Assembly (NCBI RefSeq): GCF_036884275.1
Contig: NZ_CP145607.1
Span: 1,847,001-1,911,000 of the forward strand
Direction of reading: 5' to 3'
Source: Sphingomonas kaistensis
GTDB lineage: Bacteria > Pseudomonadota > Alphaproteobacteria > Sphingomonadales > Sphingomonadaceae
Length of the DNA stretch: 64,000 nucleotides
Each line of letters opens with the position of its first letter. Within the stretch, counting starts at the first letter, position 1. The notes below the pieces were generated by a model. It ran no database searches. It was not told the origin of the DNA and saw only the letters and a program-made list of their open reading frames with translations. Positions 18,418 to 26,355 of this stretch are shown piece after piece. Made by a program: the position numbers and the translations under genes.

Positions 18418-19889
18418 CGACCCGGCAGCCGTATCCTGATCCCGGCGCGCGCGCTCAGGCTTCGCACGGCGACGAGGGCAAGCACGCCCGCGGCAAGGAT
18501 CGCGGCAAGGGCTGCGACCCAGAAATTCCAGCTCGCAAGGACCATGAGGGCGGCGCCCGCCCCGACGAGCGCCAGCAGCAGCTTTCTGTTGCCGGCGTCG
18601 ATAGAAACCGAAAATCCGCGGGCGCAGACGATCAGAAGCACACCGGCATAGACCAAATAGGAAAGGGCGTAGGCCATGCCGGCGCCGGTCAGTCCGAAGG
18701 TCGGAACCAGCAGGAACGACGAGGCGACGAGCACGGCGGTGTAGAGGAACTCGACCGCCATGAAGGCGCGGCGATTGTCGCTGGTCAGCAGTACAAAGCC
18801 GAGCGCCCATCCGGCGATCTTGAGGAGATCGCCGAGGAGCTGCCACCGGAGCATCCATTCGGCGCCCTGAAAAGCCTGGGAATAAAGGAGCGAAAGCACC
18901 AGAGGCGCCGCTCCGATCATGCCGACGATCAGCGGCGCGGCGAGCAGCAAGGCCGAATGTAGCTGCTGATTGACGATCCGGGACCGCTCGGCGCTATCCA
19001 TTGCGGCGGCGCTGATGCGCGGAAAATAGTCCGCGGCCATCGCGCCCAGCACCAGGGTGATGTTCATCGAGGTGATTGCGATCACCGCCTGGAACAGGCC
19101 CGCCGCTTCGGTGCCGCCGTCGCGCGCCACCACCGCACGCACCGCGGCAAGCGAGAGCAACTGAGCGACGGAGGTAATGGTAAGCGGTACCCCGAGCCGA
19201 AGAAGCGCCTTCCATTCGCGGCCGATGCCAGTCCGCGAAGTCGCTGGGGCACGCGGCAATTCCCTGGGAGCGACCGCGATGGCGACAAGCCAGGTCGCCA
19301 AGGGCACCGCGACGACCGCGATCAGGATGCCCGTTTGCCCGAGGGAGTAGACGGCGGGAAGGGCGATCAGCGTCGCTAGCAGCGCGCCGCCGACCTTGAC
19401 CATACTCAGCGCCTTAATCCGCTGCAGCCCCTGCAGAACCCCTTGCTGGGCGGCGCCGAGGATGGAGAAGGCGACCGCCAATCCCGACAGACCGACCAGA
19501 AAGGCCAGCGAGGGATCGTCGGCGGCCAGCCGCGTCGCGGCGTCCCGGAAGAACCACAGCCCCGCTGCGCCAAGGAACGCGAGGGGAATGGTGGCGAGCC
19601 ACAGCGCATGGCGGACCGTGGCCTGTTGCCGCGGTGACGGCGCCGCGGCGATTTCGCGCACCGCGGCCGCCGAAAGTCCAAGGCCAAGCACCGCCGAAAC
19701 GAGACCGCTGACATTGGCGAGAATGCCCATCAGCCCGATACCGGCGGGGCCGACCATCAGGGCGAGAAGCTTCACCCGAACGATGCCGATAAGGATGGTT
19801 CCGACGGTGGCGCCGCCGACGATAGAGGTCGACGTCAGGATGCGGCGATAGGAGGATTGTTCGCTGGTCGGCGCCGCGCCCGCGCTCAC
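18414..19889 (-). CDS. O-antigen/polysaccharide flippase (Wzx-like)
   Basis: This 491-residue polytopic inner-membrane protein has roughly 12-14 hydrophobic segments. The N-terminus YRRILTSTSIVGGATVGT and SLLYSQAFQGAEWMLRWQ are typical of O-antigen translocases that flip undecaprenyl-linked repeat units. Its place between fdt-like genes and glycosyltransferases fits a Wzx/Wzy-type pathway. Its start overlaps the end of the acetyltransferase gene. Confidence 0.88.
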   Translation of the reverse strand: MSAGAAPTSEQSSYRRILTSTSIVGGATVGTILIGIVRVKLLALMVGPAGIGLMGILANVSGLVSAVLGLGLSAAAVREIAAAPSPRQQATVRHALWLATIPLAFLGAAGLWFFRDAATRLAADDPSLAFLVGLSGLAVAFSILGAAQQGVLQGLQRIKALSMVKVGGALLATLIALPAVYSLGQTGILIAVVAVPLATWLVAIAVAPRELPRAPATSRTGIGREWKALLRLGVPLTITSVAQLLSLAAVRAVVARDGGTEAAGLFQAVIAITSMNITLVLGAMAADYFPRISAAAMDSAERSRIVNQQLHSALLLAAPLIVGMIGAAPLVLSLLYSQAFQGAEWMLRWQLLGDLLKIAGWALGFVLLTSDNRRAFMAVEFLYTAVLVASSFLLVPTFGLTGAGMAYALSYLVYAGVLLIVCARGFSVSIDAGNRKLLLALVGAGAALMVLASWNFWVAALAAILAAGVLALVAVRSLSARAGIRIRLPGR

Positions 19890-20353
19890 GCCAGCCGTCT
19901 CGCCGGATTACCGACCCATGTCTCGCCCGGCGGGACATCGCGGGTAACGACGGCGCCTGCTCCGATCATCGCACCCGCGCCGATACGAAGCCCGGGGAGG
20001 ATGACCGCTCCCGCCCCGATCGACGCCCCGCGTTCGATCACGGTACGGGCATAGTCGGCCGGATGCTGGCGCGAGCGGGGCTGCTTGTCGTTGGTGAACG
20101 TGGCGTTGGCGCCGCAGAACACATCGTCCTCGAGCGTGATCCCGTCCCAGACATAAACCCCGCACTTCAGCGTCACCCGGTCGCCGATCACCGCGCCGCC
20201 TTCGACCAGGGTGTGGGCGTTGAGATTGCAATCCGCGCCGATCCGCGCGCCGCTCAGGACGATGGCGAATTGCCACACGCGGGTGCGGGCGCCGATCTTG
20301 GCATCGGGCTGGACCTCGGCGCGCGGATGGATCTGGGCGGCGGGATCGATCAC
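19886..20353 (-). CDS. fdtC: dTDP-3-amino-3,6-dideoxyhexose N-acetyltransferase (FdtC/QdtC-like)
   Basis: This left-handed beta-helix acetyltransferase is built of hexapeptide repeats. IHPRAEVQPDAKIG, VWQFAIVLSGARIGADCN, GVYVWDGITLEDD and FTNDKQPRS match the sugar N-acetyltransferase group containing FdtC, QdtC and WbpD. The GTG at 20353 overlaps the aminotransferase stop (GTGA) and gives 155 residues; longer upstream readings have no homology-like content. Context makes acetylation of a dTDP-3-amino sugar most likely. Whether the product is Fuc3NAc or Qui3NAc cannot be told from sequence. Confidence 0.82.
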   Translation of the reverse strand: MIDPAAQIHPRAEVQPDAKIGARTRVWQFAIVLSGARIGADCNLNAHTLVEGGAVIGDRVTLKCGVYVWDGITLEDDVFCGANATFTNDKQPRSRQHPADYARTVIERGASIGAGAVILPGLRIGAGAMIGAGAVVTRDVPPGETWVGNPARRLA

Positions 20354-21453
20354 GTTGCGGCGGCCCGGCGGACGGCCTCGACCACCAGCTCGGCCTGCTC
20401 TCGCGCGAGGTGCGGACCGATCGGCAGGCTCAGCACCTCGTCCGCCAGCCGTTCGGCGATGGGGAAGGCGCCTTCGCCGTAGCCGAGGTCGGCATAGGCC
20501 TGCTGGCGGTGCGGCGGGATGGGATAGTGGATGAGGGTCTGAATGCCCGCTTCGGCCAATTGCGCCTGCAGCCGGTCGCGCTCGGGGCTGCGAACTACGA
20601 AAAGGTGCCAGCAAGGGTCGGCCCATGCGGGCACCTCGGGCAGGACGAGGTTCGTCTCAACCAAGGCGTCGAGATAGAAATTCGCGGTCACTCGCCGGCG
20701 CTCGTTCCACTCGGCAAGATGCTTCAGCTTGACGCCAAGCACCGCGGCCTGAACCGGATCGAGGCGGCTGTTCACCCCGCGCACCTCGTTCACATAGCGC
20801 CGGTGACTGCCGTAATTGCCGAGCGTGCGGATGCGGTCGGCAAGCTCGGCATCGTTGGTCGTCACCGCTCCAGCGTCGCCCAGCGCGCCGAGGTTCTTGC
20901 TCGGGTAAAAACTCCAGCACACGACATGGCCGTACGCGCCGACCGGGCGTTCCTTGTAGCGCGCGCCATGCGCCTGCGCCGCGTCTTCGATCAGCTTCAG
21001 ACCGTGCCGCTCGGCAATCTCCAGCATGGGATTGAGGTCGGCGGGCTGGCCGTAGAGATGCGTGGGAAGAAGCGCGCGGGTACGGATCGTGATCGCCGCC
21101 TCGATCTTGGCCGGATCGAGGTTGTGCGTGCGCTCGTGGGGTTCGACCAGCACCGGGGTCGCCCCCACCATGCTGATTGCGAGCAGGGTCGCGATATAGC
21201 TGTTGCTGGCGGTAATCACCTCGTCGCCGGGACCGATCCCCAGCGCGCGCAAGGCAAGGTGCAGCGCATCGAGGCCATTGGCGACCCCGACACAATGCGC
21301 CGCATCGACCGAGGCTGCGAACGCCTGTTCGAAGGACGCGACCTCCGGGCCGCCGATGTACCAGCCGGACCCAAGCGTCCGCGCGACCGCCGCGTCGATA
21401 TCCGTTTGCAGCGCGTGGTAGGCGGCGCCGAGATCGAGAAAGGGCACGCTCAC
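20350..21453 (-). CDS. fdtB: dTDP-3-amino-3,6-dideoxyhexose aminotransferase (DegT/DnrJ/EryC1 family)
   Basis: This PLP-dependent sugar aminotransferase of 367 residues has ASNSYIATLLAIS, EDAAQAHGARY and SFYPSKNLGALGD, where the Lys of PSKN forms the internal aldimine. It would aminate the 3-keto sugar made by the FdtA-like isomerase next to it. It overlaps fdtA by 4 bases on one side and fdtC on the other, so the three genes form a tight unit. Confidence 0.88.
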   Translation of the reverse strand: MSVPFLDLGAAYHALQTDIDAAVARTLGSGWYIGGPEVASFEQAFAASVDAAHCVGVANGLDALHLALRALGIGPGDEVITASNSYIATLLAISMVGATPVLVEPHERTHNLDPAKIEAAITIRTRALLPTHLYGQPADLNPMLEIAERHGLKLIEDAAQAHGARYKERPVGAYGHVVCWSFYPSKNLGALGDAGAVTTNDAELADRIRTLGNYGSHRRYVNEVRGVNSRLDPVQAAVLGVKLKHLAEWNERRRVTANFYLDALVETNLVLPEVPAWADPCWHLFVVRSPERDRLQAQLAEAGIQTLIHYPIPPHRQQAYADLGYGEGAFPIAERLADEVLSLPIGPHLAREQAELVVEAVRRAAAT

Positions 21454-21779
21454 CCCGCCGCGCCTTCGACCAGCGCCAGAAAATCGTCGTGGTTACGAAT
21501 ATAATCGGCTTCGTCGTAATGGTCGTCGGCCAGCACCAGCAGTACGCAGCCGGGCGAAAAGTCGTGCATCTCGTGCCAGACCATCGGCGGCAGAGTTAGT
21601 CCGCGGTCGGGACGGTCGAGGGTCACGCGGACTTGCTGCGTGCCGTCGTCGAGCAGGATCTCGCACGACCCGCTCACCGCCATGATGATCTGCTGCAAGT
21701 GGCGATGCGCATGAAAGCCGCGGCTGACACCTTCCAGCGTGCCGAAAATATAATAAGCGCGGCGGATGTCGAAGGGCAC
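21450..21779 (-). CDS. fdtA: dTDP-4-oxo-6-deoxyglucose 3,4-ketoisomerase (FdtA/QdtA-like), start unclear
   Basis: This cupin-type sugar ketoisomerase has RRAYYIFGTLEGVSRGFHAH, where the family's catalytic His residues lie, and VWHEMHDFSPGCVLLVLA and DDHYDEADYIRNHDDFL, all typical of the group. The listed start is GTG 21779, but conserved residues continue upstream in the same frame (RIIDFALRGDERGGLVALEE) to about 21887, and no ATG, GTG or TTG occurs in that stretch. The true start may be CTG, or a small indel has disconnected it. The gene lies directly before fdtB. Confidence 0.75.
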   Translation of the reverse strand: MPFDIRRAYYIFGTLEGVSRGFHAHRHLQQIIMAVSGSCEILLDDGTQQVRVTLDRPDRGLTLPPMVWHEMHDFSPGCVLLVLADDHYDEADYIRNHDDFLALVEGAAG

Positions 21780-21935
21780 GTCCTTGCCCTCTTCCAGCGC
21801 GACCAGCCCACCGCGCTCGTCCCCGCGCAGGGCGAAGTCGATGATCCGGCAGCCGGCAGGAAGGGTTGGCAGGGTAAAGCGGCACTCCGGAAGGACTCTG
21901 CCGCCGCTTCTAGAGACCGGGGGGGAGGTGGCAAT

Positions 21936-21956
21936 CCCTCTCCAAAATGGAGAGGG
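21936..21956. repeat. Perfect inverted repeat
   Basis: CCCTCTCC at 21936-21943 pairs with GGAGAGGG at 21949-21956 around an AAAAT loop. It lies between the epimerase gene stop and fdtA. It could form a hairpin in either transcript and may be a dispersed sphingomonad palindrome. There is only a short T tract on the plus strand. Confidence 0.5.
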
Positions 21957-21958
21957 TT

Positions 21959-22954
21959 TCAGCGATTATGATAGTGGCGGAACCACTCTACGAAGCGCGG
22001 CACGCCTTCGTCGAGGCTGGTCCGGGCTAGGAATCCCGTATCGCCAGCGATGGCGCTGGTGTCGGCGAAGGTGTCGGTCATGTCGCCGGGCTGCATCTCG
22101 GCATAATCGACGATGGCAGTGCGGCCGGTCGCCTGCTCGATCAGCGAGACGAGGCGGCCGAGTTCTTCCGAGCGACTGTTGCCGATATTGTAGATGGCGT
22201 GAGCGCTGTGGCTTCCGCCGGGCTTCGCGCTGCCGTCGGCGGCGGGCGGGCGGTCGAGGGTGCGGATCAGGCCGTCGACGATGTCGTCGATGAAGGTAAA
22301 ATCGCGCCGCATCCGGCCGTGATTGAACAGCTTGATCGGACGCCCGGCGAGGATCGCGTCGGTGAATAGCCACATCGCCATGTCGGGCCGCCCCCACGGA
22401 CCATAGACGGTGAAGAAGCGCAGGCCCGTCTGCGGCAGGGCGAACAGGTGGGCGTAGCTTTCGCTGAGCAGCTCGTCCGATTTCTTGGTCGCGGCATAAA
22501 GCGACAGGGGCCGGTCGGCGCGCTGGTCGACCGACATCGGCAGGGTCGTCCCGCCGCCATAGACCGAGGAGGAGCTGGCATAGACGAGATGGCCGACCTC
22601 GCGCTGCCGCGCCAGTTCGAGGATGTTGGCATGGCCGACGAGGTTGGAGCGGATGTAGGTCGCCGGCGCTTCGAGGCTGTAGCGGACCCCGGCCTGCGCC
22701 CCGAGATGCACGATGCGGTCGATCTCCGCGCCGGCGAGTGCCGCTTCCAGCGCCTCGGCATCGGCGAAATCGAGCTGGTGAAAGGTGAAATCGCCGCCCC
22801 GCCGGTCAAGCTCGGCCAGCCGGGCCTGCTTCAGCGCCGGGTCGTAATAATCGTTGAGATTGTCGATCCCGATCACGCGCTCGCCGCGGGCGAGCAGGGC
22901 GCGGGCGACATGCATCCCGATAAAGCCCGCCGCGCCCGTGACGAGAACCGCCAT
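21959..22954 (-). CDS. UDP-glucuronate 4-epimerase-like NAD-dependent epimerase
   Basis: This 331-residue extended SDR has GAAGFIGMHVARALL, DNLNDYYDPALKQARL, HLGAQAGVRYSLEAP and the catalytic YAATKK. The DNLNDYYD and GAQAGVRYS motifs are characteristic of UDP-GlcA 4-epimerases, which form UDP-galacturonate. The adjacent ugd gene makes the substrate. It therefore likely supplies GalA for the polysaccharide. Confidence 0.9.
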   Translation of the reverse strand: MAVLVTGAAGFIGMHVARALLARGERVIGIDNLNDYYDPALKQARLAELDRRGGDFTFHQLDFADAEALEAALAGAEIDRIVHLGAQAGVRYSLEAPATYIRSNLVGHANILELARQREVGHLVYASSSSVYGGGTTLPMSVDQRADRPLSLYAATKKSDELLSESYAHLFALPQTGLRFFTVYGPWGRPDMAMWLFTDAILAGRPIKLFNHGRMRRDFTFIDDIVDGLIRTLDRPPAADGSAKPGGSHSAHAIYNIGNSRSEELGRLVSLIEQATGRTAIVDYAEMQPGDMTDTFADTSAIAGDTGFLARTSLDEGVPRFVEWFRHYHNR

Positions 22955-22963
22955 GCCGGTCGA

Positions 22964-24280
22964 TCAGCCCTGCCGCTCGCCGCGCCCGATGCCGCGGTAG
23001 GAGAGGCCGGCCCGCTCGACGTCCGCGCGGTCGTAGACGTTGCGCAGGTCGATAAGATGCTTGGAACGCATGGTGCCGGCGAGACGGCGCAGGTCGAGCG
23101 CGCGGAATTCGTCCCATTCGGTGACCAGCACCAAAGCGTCGGCCCCGGCCGCGACTTTGTAGGCGTCCTCAGCGAAGGTGACGCCCGGCAGCATCGGTTC
23201 GGCCTGCTCGCGGCCGACGGGATCGAACGCGATCACTTCCGCGCCGCCTTCCTGCAGCCGCTTGATCAGGGCGAGGCTCGGCGCGTCGCGCATGTCGTCG
23301 GTGTTGGGCTTGAAGGTCAGACCCAGCACCCCGACCTTCTTGCCCGTGAGCTCGCCGCCGATCGCCTCGCGCACGCGGTCGGCCATCGCAGCCTTGCGGG
23401 CATCGTTCACCTCGACGACCGAATTGACGATGCGCATGCCCACACCCTCCTTTTCGGCGGTCTGAAGAAGCGCCAGCGTGTCCTTGGGGAAGCAGCTTCC
23501 GCCATAACCGGGTCCGGCGTGCAGGAACTTGGGCCCGATGCGATTGTCGAGGCCGATCCCGCGGCTGACTTCCTGCACGTCGGCGCCGACCGCTTCGCAG
23601 AGGTCCGCGATCTCGTTGATGAAGCTGATCTTGGTCGCGAGAAAGGCGTTGGCGGCATATTTGATCAGTTCGGCCGTGCGGCGGCCGGTGAACAGGATTG
23701 GAGCTTTGTTCAGGAACAGCGGGCGATAGACCTCGCGCAATACCTCGCGGGCGAACTCGTCTTCGGCGCCGACCACGATCCGGTCGGGAATCTTGAAGTC
23801 GCGGATGGCGGCGCCTTCGCGCAAGAACTCGGGGTTGGACGCGACGCTGGTACCTTCGGGCGCGCCGTTTTCCAGCAAGATGCGGGTGATCTCATCCCCG
23901 GTGCCGACCGGGACGGTTGACTTGGTCACCACCACCGCCTTGCGGGTCAGCGCGCCGGCAATCTCCTTGGCCGCGGCATAGACGAAGCTGAGGTCCGCAT
24001 GACCGTCGCCACGGCGGGCGGGAGTGCCGACCGCGATGAATACCGCGTCGGCGTCGCGGATCCCCTCGGCAAGATCGGTGGTGAACTTGAGGCGGCCATG
24101 CTCGGCGTTGTGCTTGACCAACGCCTCGAGCCCCGGCTCCCAGATCGGCATCTTGCCCGCGAGCAGGCCTTCGATCTTTTCGGGCATCTTGTCGACGCAG
24201 GTCACGTCATGGCCGAAATCCGCGAAGCAGGCTCCAGAAACCAGGCCCACATAGCCGGTGCCGATCATGCAGATGCGCAT
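22964..24280 (-). CDS. ugd: UDP-glucose 6-dehydrogenase
   Basis: This enzyme oxidises UDP-glucose to UDP-glucuronate. The N-terminal NAD motif GTGYVGLVSGACFA, NPEFLREG, KYAANAFLATKISFINE and the catalytic GYGGSCFPKD with its Cys are all present, as is GLTFKPNTDDMRDAPS near the C-terminus. It has 438 residues. ATG 24280 puts the glycine motif at residue 7, as usual. It feeds both the 4-epimerase and the UDP-xylose synthase of this locus. Confidence 0.95.
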   Translation of the reverse strand: MRICMIGTGYVGLVSGACFADFGHDVTCVDKMPEKIEGLLAGKMPIWEPGLEALVKHNAEHGRLKFTTDLAEGIRDADAVFIAVGTPARRGDGHADLSFVYAAAKEIAGALTRKAVVVTKSTVPVGTGDEITRILLENGAPEGTSVASNPEFLREGAAIRDFKIPDRIVVGAEDEFAREVLREVYRPLFLNKAPILFTGRRTAELIKYAANAFLATKISFINEIADLCEAVGADVQEVSRGIGLDNRIGPKFLHAGPGYGGSCFPKDTLALLQTAEKEGVGMRIVNSVVEVNDARKAAMADRVREAIGGELTGKKVGVLGLTFKPNTDDMRDAPSLALIKRLQEGGAEVIAFDPVGREQAEPMLPGVTFAEDAYKVAAGADALVLVTEWDEFRALDLRRLAGTMRSKHLIDLRNVYDRADVERAGLSYRGIGRGERQG

Positions 24281-24384
24281 CGTATTCCTTATTCTCTTCC
24301 CTGTTTTGCCGGGCACTAGCGGGGGCGAACGCCGCTGGCCAGCCCGCTTCCCTGCCACGACAGCGGCGGGTAGAGGCTGTGGCC

Positions 24385-26355
24385 ATGTGCGGTATCGCGG
24401 GATTGCTGGGCCCCTCGGCGGGTGACGAACGGCTGCTTGAGGCGATGGCCGGTCCGATCAGGCATCGCGGGCCCGACGCGGGCGGCGTGTGGGCCGACCG
24501 CGAGGCAGGCATCGGCCTTGCGCATCGCCGCCTGGCGATCGTGGACCTAAGCCCCCAGGGCGCGCAGCCGATGGTCTCGTCCAACGGCCGCTATGTGCTG
24601 AGCTACAATGGCGAGGTCTATAACCACCGCGACCTGCGTGCAGAGCTCGATGCCGCGAGCGCGACGCCGGATGGCGGCTGGCGCGGGCATAGCGATACCG
24701 AAACGCTGGCCGAGGGTATCGCGCATTGGGGCCTGACCGCGACGCTGGAACGCGCGGCGGGGATGTTCGCGATTGCCGTGTGGGACCGGGAAACCCGGAC
24801 ACTCAGCCTCGTGCGCGACCGGTTCGGCGAGAAGCCGTTATATTACGGGTGGATCGGCAAGGATCTTGCCTTCGCGTCCGAGCTGAAATCGCTGCGAATC
24901 CTGCCGGGCTTCGTCGGCGAGATCGACCGGGAAGCGGTCGCGGGCCTGTGCGCCCGGTCCTACATTCCGGCGCCGCTCTCCATCTATCGCGGCATCTTCA
25001 AGCTGCTGCCGGGCTGCATCCTCGAAGTGACCCCCGCCGCTGCTACCCGGACCGAACCGCCACGCGTGGGCGAAGCAGGGCAGGGGCTGCGCTTGACCCG
25101 TTATTACGATTATCCAGCGGTCGTCGCGGCGGGCCTCGCCGATCCGATCGCCAGCGAATCCGACGCGCTCGACGCCGCCGAAGCCGCCTTGCGCCAGGCG
25201 ATCGCCGATCAGGCGGTGGCCGACGTGCCGGTGGGCGCCTTTCTGTCGGGTGGGTTCGACAGCTCCACCGTGGTCGCGCTTTACCAGCAGGTGTCGGGCC
25301 GCCCCGTCCGCACCTATTCGATCGGCTTCACCGAAGCGGGCTTCGACGAAGCGCCCCATGCCAAGGCGGTCGCCGCGCATCTCGGCACCGAGCATCACGA
25401 ACTTTACGTGACGCCGCACGAGGCGATGGAAGTGCTGCCGCTCCTCCCCTCCATGTACGACGAGCCGTTCGCCGACAGCTCGCAGATTCCGACCTATTTG
25501 GTCAGCCGCTTTGCCAAGGCCGGCGTGACCGTGGCGCTGACCGGCGACGGCGGCGATGAATTGTTCGGCGGCTACAACCGCCACGTCATCGGCCCGGCGA
25601 TGTGGAAGCGCTTGCAGCCCATTCCGGCGGGCCTTCGAGCCCTCGGCAAACCACTCGGCAGCCTGCCGCAGCGGTGGTTCGAGCTGCTCGTCCGCAACGG
25701 CCCGCGCGGCAGCGGCGCCGCGCGCATCGCCAAGGGCTTGCGCGTCGCGACCCACGCGCAAGGCCCCGACGACATCTACCGCGCCTTTATCGACGAATGG
25801 GCGTTCGAGCGCAGCCCGGTGCTAGGCGCCGCGCCCGTGCCGGACGTGCCGTTTTCGCTCGCAGGCGCCAGCCCGGCCGAGCGAATGATGGTCGGCGATG
25901 CGCTCGGCTATCTCCCCGACGACATCCTGTGCAAGGTCGATCGCGCGTCGATGGCGGTCAGCCTCGAGACCCGCGTGCCGTTCCTTGACCATCGGCTGGC
26001 GGCGGTGGCGGCGCGGATCTCGATCGGGATGAAGATCGCCGACGGCCGCGGCAAGCTCATCATCCGCAAGATCCTCGACCGCCATGTGCCGCGCGAACTG
26101 ACCGACCGGCCCAAGGCGGGCTTCGGCATTCCTGTTGGCGAATGGCTGCGCGGACCGCTCAAAAGCTGGGCGGACGACCTTTTGTCGGAAGAACGCCTTC
26201 GCCGCGACGGCCTGTTCGATGTCGCTGCGATCCGCGGCCGCTATGCCGAACATCAGGCCGGCCACCGCGACAGCACGGTTGCCTTGTGGTCGATCCTGAT
26301 GTTCGAAAGCTGGCTGGACGCGCAAGGCTCGACCGGCCTGTCCGACGCCGCCTAG
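24385..26355 (+). CDS. asnB: Asparagine synthase (glutamine-hydrolysing)-like
   Basis: This is an AsnB-family amidotransferase of 656 residues. MCGIAGLLG exposes catalytic Cys2, which decides the start at 24385 over the ATG six bases upstream. Class II glutaminase motifs (RHRGPDA, SYNGEVYNH) precede the synthetase domain with the PP-loop LSGGFDSSTV, GDGGDELFGGYNRH and CKVDRASMAVSLETRVPFLD. In polysaccharide loci such enzymes often amidate a uronic acid or modify a precursor. That is a contextual inference; ordinary asparagine synthesis is also possible. Confidence 0.88.
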   Translation: MCGIAGLLGPSAGDERLLEAMAGPIRHRGPDAGGVWADREAGIGLAHRRLAIVDLSPQGAQPMVSSNGRYVLSYNGEVYNHRDLRAELDAASATPDGGWRGHSDTETLAEGIAHWGLTATLERAAGMFAIAVWDRETRTLSLVRDRFGEKPLYYGWIGKDLAFASELKSLRILPGFVGEIDREAVAGLCARSYIPAPLSIYRGIFKLLPGCILEVTPAAATRTEPPRVGEAGQGLRLTRYYDYPAVVAAGLADPIASESDALDAAEAALRQAIADQAVADVPVGAFLSGGFDSSTVVALYQQVSGRPVRTYSIGFTEAGFDEAPHAKAVAAHLGTEHHELYVTPHEAMEVLPLLPSMYDEPFADSSQIPTYLVSRFAKAGVTVALTGDGGDELFGGYNRHVIGPAMWKRLQPIPAGLRALGKPLGSLPQRWFELLVRNGPRGSGAARIAKGLRVATHAQGPDDIYRAFIDEWAFERSPVLGAAPVPDVPFSLAGASPAERMMVGDALGYLPDDILCKVDRASMAVSLETRVPFLDHRLAAVAARISIGMKIADGRGKLIIRKILDRHVPRELTDRPKAGFGIPVGEWLRGPLKSWADDLLSEERLRRDGLFDVAAIRGRYAEHQAGHRDSTVALWSILMFESWLDAQGSTGLSDAA

